This document shows, piece after piece, positions 1-5,330 of a stretch of 10,326 nt of DNA (positions within the stretch are counted from its first letter, which is position 1; each line of letters starts with the position of its first letter). This DNA comes from Lentisphaerota bacterium (lineage in GTDB: Bacteria; Verrucomicrobiota; Lentisphaeria; Oligosphaerales; JAFGRS01). Under the pieces are notes generated by a model, which ran no database searches, was not told the DNA's origin, and saw nothing but the letters and a program-made list of their open reading frames with translations. The stretch lies in NCBI GenBank assembly GCA_012514865.1, contig JAAYZO010000120.1, positions 1-10,326 on the forward strand, written 5' to 3'. The translations under genes and the position numbers were made by a program.

Positions 1-137
1 AACGCAGGGCACGGGAGCCTTCAGACTGAGGAGCAGGGAAGGCAAGAGAACAGAAAAGCAGCGCAGCACCTTGACGGCCCACATAGAAGGGCGAGTGTCC
101 ACAGACGCGAACGCGTCCACGAGCCGCGCCGCACCGC
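1..137. other. Non-coding flank downstream of the sulfatase-fold gene
   Basis: No start codon with a ribosome binding site and no recognisable protein is seen here. The stretch is the 3' flank of the leftward operon. A small inverted repeat, GACGCG-AA-CGCGTC, lies at 104-117, about 20 bases past the sulfatase stop. Its loop is too tight and it lacks a T tract, so I do not call it a terminator. Confidence 0.5.
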
Positions 138-1556
138 CTACTTGCGGGCAGCGCGATCCTGCAGTTTGGCGGCCTCTTTCGGGTCGCCGATGTGCAGGGT
201 GTTGTACGCCTGCTCGCTGCTGGTGAAGGCCGGGCCGCATTCCGGGTGACCGTGCCAGCACTCCTGCGAGACCATCGGGTTGGGCCGCCCCACGGCCTTC
301 TCGCGCTGGGCGATAAAGGCCTCCATGCGCGCCCGCAGCATCGCCACGACGCCCGGCTCCTTCTCGGCGAGGTTGTGCAGCTCCTGGGGGTCGTGGAAGA
401 GGTCGTAGAGCTCGACCTTCGGCTTGAAGTGGAAATCCGGCTCGAGGGCCTCGAAGAACTTCCACTGCGGCGTGCGCCAGCCGTGCTTGCGCATCCAGGT
501 GCACTCGGTGAGGTAGAACTCGGTGTCGAGGTGCTCGGCCTCGCCGCGCACCAGGGTCATCAGCGAGCGCCCGTCGAAGGGCACCCCGGCGTCGATCTCC
601 ATCAGCTCCATCAGGGTCGGGACCAGGTCCTTGTGCTGGTTGTAACCGGCAATACGGCGGCCGGCCGGGATCTTCGCCGGCCAGCGCAGGATGCAGGGCA
701 CGCGCAGGGTGTTGTCGTAGATGCCGTGGTGGTCGAAGAAGCAGTCGTGGTCGTAGAGGGTCTCGCCGTGGTCGCTGTTGATGACCACGATGGTGTCATC
801 GAGGATACCGAGGCCCTCGAGGGTGGTGAAGATGCGCGAAATGCAGGCGTCCATGTAGGCGACGGCGCCGTCGTAGAGGCTGATGACGTAGTCCTTGTCG
901 GTGACCAGGCCCGGACCCGGCAGCCAGGACAGGAAGTAGTCACGGAAGGGCACAAAGTCGTACACCGGCTCCATGCTGGTGTTCTTCGGGTCGCGCTCGT
1001 TGCCGTGGTAGAAGATGCGGTCGAACGGCGCCGGCGGCAGGTAGGGCGTGTGCGGGTCCATGTGCCGCAGGAAGAGGAAGAACGGCTCCTTGGCACCCGC
1101 CAGGCGCTCGAGTTCCGGGAGGGCCGTGTCGTTGAGGCACTCGGCCTTGTGGCTGCGGCCGTCGGGGCCGGCGCCCCAGCCGCTGAAGTTCAGGTAGGTC
1201 TGGAAGCCGCGGGCGGCGGCATTGCCGGTGAAGCCGATGCAGGTGGTGTTGTAGCCCTGCTCGCCGAGGATGGTCGCCAGGGTCTTGGTCTCTTCGGGGA
1301 ACTGGCCCTTGTGGCGCAGGGCGACGCAGTTGGTGCCGAAGCAGTCGCGGCCGGTGAGCATGCTGCCGTAGCCGGGGGTGGTCGGCACGTGGGGCGAGAA
1401 GGTATTTTCGAAGAGGGTTCCGCCGCGGGCGAAGCGGTCGATGTGGGGCGTCGTGAGCCGCGAGTACCCGTAGCAGCTCATGTGGGTCGACACCAGGGAG
1501 TCGATGCCGATCAGCAGGACATTCGGGCGTTTGGCGGTCTTCTTGCGTGGTGCCAT
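138..1556 (-). CDS. Sulfatase-superfamily hydrolase lacking the formylglycine Cys/Ser
   Basis: The 472-residue protein has the alkaline-phosphatase/sulfatase fold signatures. These are PNVLLIGIDS (11-20, metal ligand D19), MLTGR (66-70) after the nucleophile loop, HMDPHTPY (165-172), SDHGE (261-265, metal ligands D262/H263), the HHGIYDNTLRVP block (276-287) and the C-terminal ELYDLFHDPQELHNLA block (382-397). In true sulfatases the loop reads C/S-x-P-x-R. Here it reads T59-T-P-G-Y63, so both the residue matured to formylglycine and the following Arg are replaced. A Thr nucleophile as in phosphodiesterases of the same superfamily is possible, so 'sulfatase' describes the fold and not a proven reaction. 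No signal peptide is evident (the start is MAPRKKTAKR), which implies a cytoplasmic protein. I chose the ATG at 1556 because AGGAAGGA lies 7 bases before it and the conserved RPNVLL strand follows directly. An in-frame ATG at 1622 overlaps the upstream stop but adds a non-conserved 22-residue leader. It is the last gene of the leftward cluster, 65 bases after oxidoreductase 1. Confidence 0.93.
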   Translation of the reverse strand: MAPRKKTAKRPNVLLIGIDSLVSTHMSCYGYSRLTTPHIDRFARGGTLFENTFSPHVPTTPGYGSMLTGRDCFGTNCVALRHKGQFPEETKTLATILGEQGYNTTCIGFTGNAAARGFQTYLNFSGWGAGPDGRSHKAECLNDTALPELERLAGAKEPFFLFLRHMDPHTPYLPPAPFDRIFYHGNERDPKNTSMEPVYDFVPFRDYFLSWLPGPGLVTDKDYVISLYDGAVAYMDACISRIFTTLEGLGILDDTIVVINSDHGETLYDHDCFFDHHGIYDNTLRVPCILRWPAKIPAGRRIAGYNQHKDLVPTLMELMEIDAGVPFDGRSLMTLVRGEAEHLDTEFYLTECTWMRKHGWRTPQWKFFEALEPDFHFKPKVELYDLFHDPQELHNLAEKEPGVVAMLRARMEAFIAQREKAVGRPNPMVSQECWHGHPECGPAFTSSEQAYNTLHIGDPKEAAKLQDRAARK

Positions 1557-1621
1557 GGTGGTGTCCTTCCTGAGTGCGTGATGCCTCGCGCGCGGCCCAT
1601 CGGGCCGGCGCGGCAGGCTCA

Positions 1622-2689
1622 TCAGATGCGGTCGATGCCGGGGTCATCCAGGGCCACCCGTCGGCCCTCGCGGTTGGAGAGGTGCCCGGCCAGGGTCATG
1701 CGCAGCGAGATGCGGCCATCCTCGGCACTGGCGATCGCCGGGCGCTGTCCGAGGAGGAACTCGGCCAGGGGCAGCGCCAGGCCGGCGAGGCGTTCGCCCT
1801 GGCTGGTCGGGCTCGGGATCGTGCTGAGCGTCCAGTCGCGCTGGTCGAGGTGGTACCACTTCAGACCGCAGGCGCCGGCCGGACGCGGCGCGGCGGCGCT
1901 GGGGGCGTCGCCGTAGCTCTGCAGGATGGTGCCCTTCTCGCAGATGATCTCCGTGGTCGCCTCGGCGGCCAGGCAGGTGAACGAGCACGTGACCTCGGCC
2001 ACCGGCCCGCCGTCAGCATAGCGGTAGATGGCGATGCCGTTGTCCATCGGCATCTTCGGGTGGTACAGCGAGGCAATCTCGGCGGTGACCGACGCGGGCA
2101 CACCCAGCAGCCAGTGCAGGAAGTCCACCGCGTGCGCGGCGTCGTCGGCCCAGATGTCGCGGTTGTCGCCGGGGCGGACGTGCCAACTGTCGAGGAACCA
2201 GTCGCCCCAGGTCGGGACGCTCAGGCCATGACGGCGGCGGACCATGTACACACGGCCAAAACGGCCGCTGTCCACGAGGTCCTTCATCTGCACATTCTGC
2301 GGGTCGACGCGCATCTGCCAGGCCAGGGTGAACGCCACCCCGCTGCGGCGGACCGCCGCGACGATGCGGTCGGCCTCGCCCATGGTCAGGGCCATGGGCT
2401 TCTGCAGGACCACGGCCTTGCCGGCGGCCGCCGCCAGCTCGACCAGGTCGGCGTGCCGTGAGGTCTCGGCGCCGATGACGACCGCCTGCACGCCCGGGTC
2501 AGCCACCAGGGCCGCGGCCGTGGCGTGCTGCCGCAGACCCGCCGGCGCCGCGTTCTTCTCCAGACGCGCCGCGTCGTGGTCCCAGCCGGCCACCACCGCG
2601 ACGCCGTACTCAGGGTGCGCGCGCCACTGCGCCAGGTACGACCCGACGTGACCATGCGCAAATCCGAGGATCCCGATTCCCAGGGCCAT
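1622..2689 (-). CDS. Gfo/Idh/MocA family oxidoreductase 1
   Basis: This is a predicted NAD(P)-dependent sugar or inositol dehydrogenase of 355 residues, the usual family length, and cytoplasmic. The N-terminal Rossmann domain opens with IGILGFAHGHVG (5-16). The usual EKP substrate/cofactor loop is QKP (96-98), a conservative change. The C-terminal alpha/beta domain contains DDAAHAVDFLHWLLG (182-196), matching the catalytic His/Asp helix of the family (H186, D189). A GGAGG site sits just upstream of the ATG at 2689. The gene ends in TGATG, so an in-frame ATG of the downstream hydrolase gene overlaps its stop, although that gene more likely starts 65 bases later. Upstream lie two adjacent inverted repeats (2727-2794), one holding a TATAGT box. 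The gene may therefore have its own promoter within the cluster. Substrate unknown. Family assignment is firm; the reaction is inferred only at class level. Confidence 0.93.
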   Translation of the reverse strand: MALGIGILGFAHGHVGSYLAQWRAHPEYGVAVVAGWDHDAARLEKNAAPAGLRQHATAAALVADPGVQAVVIGAETSRHADLVELAAAAGKAVVLQKPMALTMGEADRIVAAVRRSGVAFTLAWQMRVDPQNVQMKDLVDSGRFGRVYMVRRRHGLSVPTWGDWFLDSWHVRPGDNRDIWADDAAHAVDFLHWLLGVPASVTAEIASLYHPKMPMDNGIAIYRYADGGPVAEVTCSFTCLAAEATTEIICEKGTILQSYGDAPSAAAPRPAGACGLKWYHLDQRDWTLSTIPSPTSQGERLAGLALPLAEFLLGQRPAIASAEDGRISLRMTLAGHLSNREGRRVALDDPGIDRI

Positions 2690-2726
2690 CGTACGCCTCC
2701 GTCTCGGACGGCAGAACCACTCAGCC

Positions 2727-2765
2727 TGGATGATTCACGAAGCCCGTCGCGCCGTGAATCATCCA
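2727..2765. repeat. 13-bp perfect inverted repeat upstream of oxidoreductase 1
   Basis: TGGATGATTCACG (2727-2739) and CGTGAATCATCCA (2753-2765) are exact reverse complements around a 13-base loop. The hairpin lies 68 bases past the isomerase stop and 38 bases before the oxidoreductase 1 start. It could terminate or stabilise the isomerase mRNA, or act in the 5' leader of the next gene. There is no T tract on either side. Its 5' portion matches the hairpin at 10201-10256. Confidence 0.75.
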
Positions 2766-2793
2766 CGTGCGCCGCACTATACCGCGGCGCACG
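2766..2793 (-). promoter_or_regulatory. Inverted repeat enclosing a TATAGT box (candidate promoter/operator)
   Basis: CGTGCGCCGC (2766-2775) and GCGGCGCACG (2784-2793) form a perfect 10-bp inverted repeat. The 8-base centre, with one base of the right arm's side, gives TATAGT on the minus strand (2781-2776), five of six matches to a sigma-70 -10 box. No convincing -35 was found. A protein binding the palindrome would cover the box, which is operator-like geometry. Alternatively the element is the isomerase gene's terminator hairpin. Confidence 0.4.
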
Positions 2794-2833
2794 TTTCGAC
2801 GCGCGTCACTCCACGCCGCGTGACGGGGTCAGG

Positions 2834-3637
2834 TCAGCGGCCGCCGCAGGCCTTCAGACAGGCATTGAGGAACCCGTAGCTCTCGGCCGCGATCATCGCC
2901 TGCGCCGTCAGGTCGTAGTCGAGAGCGCCGATGACCTCGAGGTTGACCGGGCCGTCGTAGCCGGCTTCGACCAGCACCCGGCAGTACCCCGCCAGGTCGA
3001 TATCGCCGCGGCCGCAGGCCTGCTCCTCGGGCGTGCCCGGACGCGGCCCCAAGCCGACGCAGTCGCGGATGTGCACATGGCGCACCCGCGACACCACCGC
3101 CTTGAGGGCCTCCTTCGGCACCTCGCCGCTGCGGTGGATGTGGCTCGGGTCCATGTCGATCCCGAAAGCCGGCGCGGACACCCGCCGCATGATCTCCAGG
3201 GTCGTCGGGGTGTTGAAGACCCCCGTGTTGACATGCGCCTTCATGCACAGCGTCACGCCAAACTCGGCCGCCTTGGCCGCCATGCGCTCCAGATGCGCGG
3301 CCAGCCGCACGAGGTCCTCCGGGCAGTCGGGCTTGGTGCCGCCGGGCCCGACATTGACGACCGGAATGCCGATCGCGGCGCAGGCCTCGTAGGCCAGCAT
3401 CAGGCGGTCCTCGGCGGTGGTCGCGACCTCGACCGCGCTCAGCGGCAGAGCCAGATCCGCCGCGATCGCCTTGATCTCCGCGGCGTGGTTGCGCCAGTCA
3501 TCCAGCGGCAGGTGGTTGGCCATGCTGCCCAAGGCCGAAATCTCGGCCGCGTCGTAGCCGGCGCGCTTGATGTGCGCCATGGCCGTGCGGAAGTCGTGCT
3601 TGCCAAACAGCACCGTGTTGACGCCCAGCGTGATCAT
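2834..3637 (-). CDS. Sugar phosphate isomerase/epimerase (AP-endonuclease 2-like TIM barrel)
   Basis: The 267-residue protein has the xylose-isomerase-like TIM barrel order. It starts ITLGVNTVLFG, then GYDAAEIS (27-34, E32), IPVVNVGPGG (91-100), FGVTLCMKAHVN (126-137), FGIDMDPSHIHRSG (158-171, metal ligand D163), RHVHIRDC (186-193, H187/H189) and GPVNLEVIG (229-237, E234). Enzymes of this family isomerise or epimerise sugars, keto-sugars or inosose intermediates using a divalent metal. The strand-5 position that is usually a metal-binding Glu (E-N-H) is Lys133 here, followed by A-H135. Metal coordination is therefore altered, or this is a subfamily with a Lys. A GGAGGG site lies 6 bases before the ATG at 3637. 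It is cytoplasmic. It sits between two Gfo/Idh/MocA genes, the common partner for such isomerases in sugar catabolic clusters. Family firm, substrate unknown. Confidence 0.92.
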   Translation of the reverse strand: MITLGVNTVLFGKHDFRTAMAHIKRAGYDAAEISALGSMANHLPLDDWRNHAAEIKAIAADLALPLSAVEVATTAEDRLMLAYEACAAIGIPVVNVGPGGTKPDCPEDLVRLAAHLERMAAKAAEFGVTLCMKAHVNTGVFNTPTTLEIMRRVSAPAFGIDMDPSHIHRSGEVPKEALKAVVSRVRHVHIRDCVGLGPRPGTPEEQACGRGDIDLAGYCRVLVEAGYDGPVNLEVIGALDYDLTAQAMIAAESYGFLNACLKACGGR

Positions 3638-3691
3638 CTCAGACCCTCCACATCACCGCCCGCCACGCGCTCAGGATGGCCGGGGGGCCAT

Positions 3692-3757
3692 CCCGTAGAC
3701 GCGCAGGCAGGCATTCAGGTAGCCATAGCTCTCCGCGGCAATCAGGGCCGCACGGCC
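3692..3757 (-). pseudogene. Remnant C-terminus of a second TIM-barrel isomerase
   Basis: Reading the minus strand from 3757 gives GRAALIAAESYGYLNACL and then RVYG. This closely matches the last residues of the neighbouring isomerase (AQAMIAAESYGFLNACL then KACG). At DNA level 35 of 45 bases agree over the central 15 codons (3704-3748 against 2855-2899). Nothing upstream of it in this frame resembles the rest of the barrel, because that DNA is the 3' end of oxidoreductase 2, which stops 7 bases before the remnant. The frame runs on to a TGA at 3673-3671. It is best read as what is left of a duplicated isomerase gene after deletion. Confidence 0.7.
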
Positions 3758-3764
3758 GACCGCC

Positions 3765-4883
3765 TCACTGCTCGCGCGGGTTGTGCCGCAGGATCGGCAG
3801 CGGATTCGGCCGCACCAGCACGCCGCCCTCCTCGAAGGACTCGATCGCCGCGAAGGTGTACTCCAGCGTCGCCAGGGCGTCGCGGCCGTTGGCACGCAGG
3901 AGGTGCTTCGGGACCCGGTTGGTCACATCCTCGAGGAAGGCATGGATGCGGTTCGGGAAGGTCGCCCCGAAGTCCTTGATGCCGGTGTCGTGCACGGTCG
4001 GCTCCGGGACCTGACCCAGACCCAGCTTCTCGGGCTTGGCACCGGGCGTCCCGGGGGCCGGCCAGAAGGTGCACTTCTCGACGCAGTTCTCGATGCAGAA
4101 GGTCCCCTGCGAGCCGCCGACCTCGACGCTCCACCAGCCGCCCAGGCCCATGGTCGCATCGCCGCGCTGGCTGAAGAGGTACCCGACCGCGCCGCTCTGG
4201 AAGCGCATGTGGATGCTGTTCAGGGCCACCATCGGATCGGCCGCCGCCACGCGGAAACTCGGCCGGCCCATGAACGCCTGGATGTGCGTGATGTCGCCGC
4301 AGAAGTAGCGCATGATGCTGAACGGATGCGCCAGGAAGGCCTTCACATGGAAGTACGGGAAGCCGGCCACATTGGCGCCGCCGCCCTTGGCGTAGGTCGC
4401 CGCGCCGCCGACGAAGCCCATGCGGTGCAGGCAGTACATCTGCTCGCCGATCCTGCCCTCGTCGATGTACTGGCGTGCCTGCCGCGCCGGCTCGGTGAAG
4501 TAGTGGTTCAGGTTGCAGCCCAGGTAGAGGTCCTTCTCCTGCGCGTAGGCGACCATCTCGCGGGCGTCTTCGATGTCGTTGCTGATCGGCTTCTCGACCA
4601 GGACATGCCGGCCGGCATCGAGGGCCTCCATCACCGGCTCGTAGTGCCAGCCGCCGTTCTCCGGACCGCCGGTGGTGACGTCGACAATGTCGAGGTCCTC
4701 GTTGGCCAGCATGTCCTTCAGGCTGTAATACGCCTTGACGCCATGCTTCTTGGCCACCTCGTCGGCCCGCGCCTTGACCACGTCGCAGACCGCCACGAGG
4801 TCCGCCAGCGGGTCATTCATGTGACATTGCGCGTGCGTCTGACCAATACCCCTCATCCCTACCACGCCGACTCTCAGTGCCAT
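3765..4883 (-). CDS. Gfo/Idh/MocA family oxidoreductase 2
   Basis: The 372-residue protein is a predicted NAD(P)-dependent dehydrogenase acting on a sugar, sugar acid or inositol-type substrate. The Rossmann motif is VGVVGMRGIGQTHAQ (5-19). The family loop VLVEKPISN (94-102) has a canonical EKP (97-99). The C-terminal domain carries HVKAFLAHPFSIMRYFCGD (179-197) in the position of the usual catalytic His-containing helix, and ends with the typical FPNRIHAFLEDV...ALATLEYTFAAIESFEEG block. I chose the ATG at 4883 because GAGGAG lies 8 bases upstream and the protein then begins MALRVGVVG, like oxidoreductase 1 (MALGIGILG). A GTG at 4904 would place the ribosome binding site inside the gene. No signal peptide. 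It is first in the leftward cluster and divergent from the sialidase-like gene across a 447-base spacer. It is only distantly similar to oxidoreductase 1, so the two probably catalyse different steps. Confidence 0.94.
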   Translation of the reverse strand: MALRVGVVGMRGIGQTHAQCHMNDPLADLVAVCDVVKARADEVAKKHGVKAYYSLKDMLANEDLDIVDVTTGGPENGGWHYEPVMEALDAGRHVLVEKPISNDIEDAREMVAYAQEKDLYLGCNLNHYFTEPARQARQYIDEGRIGEQMYCLHRMGFVGGAATYAKGGGANVAGFPYFHVKAFLAHPFSIMRYFCGDITHIQAFMGRPSFRVAAADPMVALNSIHMRFQSGAVGYLFSQRGDATMGLGGWWSVEVGGSQGTFCIENCVEKCTFWPAPGTPGAKPEKLGLGQVPEPTVHDTGIKDFGATFPNRIHAFLEDVTNRVPKHLLRANGRDALATLEYTFAAIESFEEGGVLVRPNPLPILRHNPREQ

Positions 4884-5026
4884 CGTCGATACTCCTCTGT
4901 CCACCGGACTCCGGCGGTCTCAGTCAGCCAGAGCGGCCAGGCTGGGCGCCTCGCGGGATAGTCTAGCGGGACAAAACCCGAATGCCATCGCCGCGCCGCG
5001 CGCCCCTATGGCTGTCCCGAAGTCCG

Positions 5027-5125
5027 GTTCCGGCACCCCTCCAGGGTGTGTGGTTCGTGGGTTCGCGTTTCCGGGGGTCGTGCTCTCGCGCGACCCCCGG
5101 CTGCGATCCGGCACTCCTTCAGCGC
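5027..5125 (+). repeat. Dispersed cassette repeat, copy A
   Basis: It begins with the motif CCGGCACCCCTCCAGGGTG (5030-5048), continues through GGTTCGTGG (5052-5060), then a hairpin with arms CCGGGGGTCG (5071-5080) and CGACCCCCGG (5091-5100). It ends with a degenerate copy of the motif (about 5107-5120). The whole stretch matches the reverse complement of about 9985-10070 with scattered substitutions. Both copies lie next to gene starts, in non-coding DNA. Confidence 0.85.
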
Positions 5126-5220
5126 CCGCGGGGCGCCTGCCGGCCCCGATCATGTCACCATGGACATCGCGGCCGATTTTCACAGGAGGGTGGCCGAGTG
5201 AGCGCTGACGCGACCTTCGA

Positions 5221-5257
5221 TCAGCCCCGCCGCTTGCATTTCCGGCGGCCGGGCTGA
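5221..5257 (+). promoter_or_regulatory. Imperfect hairpin before the sialidase-like gene
   Basis: TCAGCCC-c-GCCGC (5221-5233) pairs with GCGGC-c-GGGCTGA (5245-5257): twelve pairs, a single C/C internal mismatch and an 11-base loop. It lies 73 bases before the sialidase-like start codon, within the probable leader. It could be an attenuator, mRNA-stabilising structure or operator. No poly-T follows, so a simple terminator is unlikely. Confidence 0.4.
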
Positions 5258-5330
5258 CCTTGGAGCGTCCGGCCATGCGCGACTCGCGCGGTGCCGGCGG
5301 GATCGCGAGGAACCCGAGGAGGCTGAACCC

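Larger units (their letters stand above)
4884..5330. other. Divergent intergenic region with repeat cassette
   Basis: No gene is supported here. It must hold the promoters for oxidoreductase 2 (leftward) and the sialidase-like gene (rightward), but I could not find a convincing -35/-10 pair for either. It holds one copy of a cassette repeat at about 5027-5125 and an imperfect hairpin at 5221-5257. Short reading frames across 5008-5208 look like proteins only because the repeat is translated; they share peptide text with the opposite-oriented copy near 10000. Confidence 0.7.

Noticed and set aside
1557..1622. Upstream ATG at 1622 as the start of the sulfatase-fold gene
   Set aside because: The overlap with the preceding stop is attractive for coupling. 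However, the extra 22 residues are not sulfatase-like, and AGGAAGGA is well placed only for the ATG at 1556.
192..1916. Long plus-strand open frame antisense to the sulfatase-fold gene
   Set aside because: It is rich in low-complexity Ala/Val/Gly/Arg text with no domain, and opposes a gene with clear motifs and ribosome binding site. High GC content keeps such frames open.
2525..3979. Plus-strand open frame opposite the isomerase
   Set aside because: No recognisable motif, Arg/Ala/His-rich composition, and it crosses two intergenic spaces and three genes on the other strand.
3783..4961. Plus-strand open frame opposite oxidoreductase 2
   Set aside because: Antisense shadow without family features; the minus strand encodes a full oxidoreductase.
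5049..5070. tRNA-like T-loop (GGTTCGTGG)
   Set aside because: No acceptor or anticodon stem can be folded around it; it is part of the cassette repeat.
5008..5208. Small plus-strand protein sharing peptide text with a minus-strand frame near 10000
   Set aside because: The shared text (for example VPGVVLSRDPRLRSGTP in the right-hand copy) is the translated cassette repeat. Repeat-level DNA similarity, including the hairpin, explains it better than two related genes.
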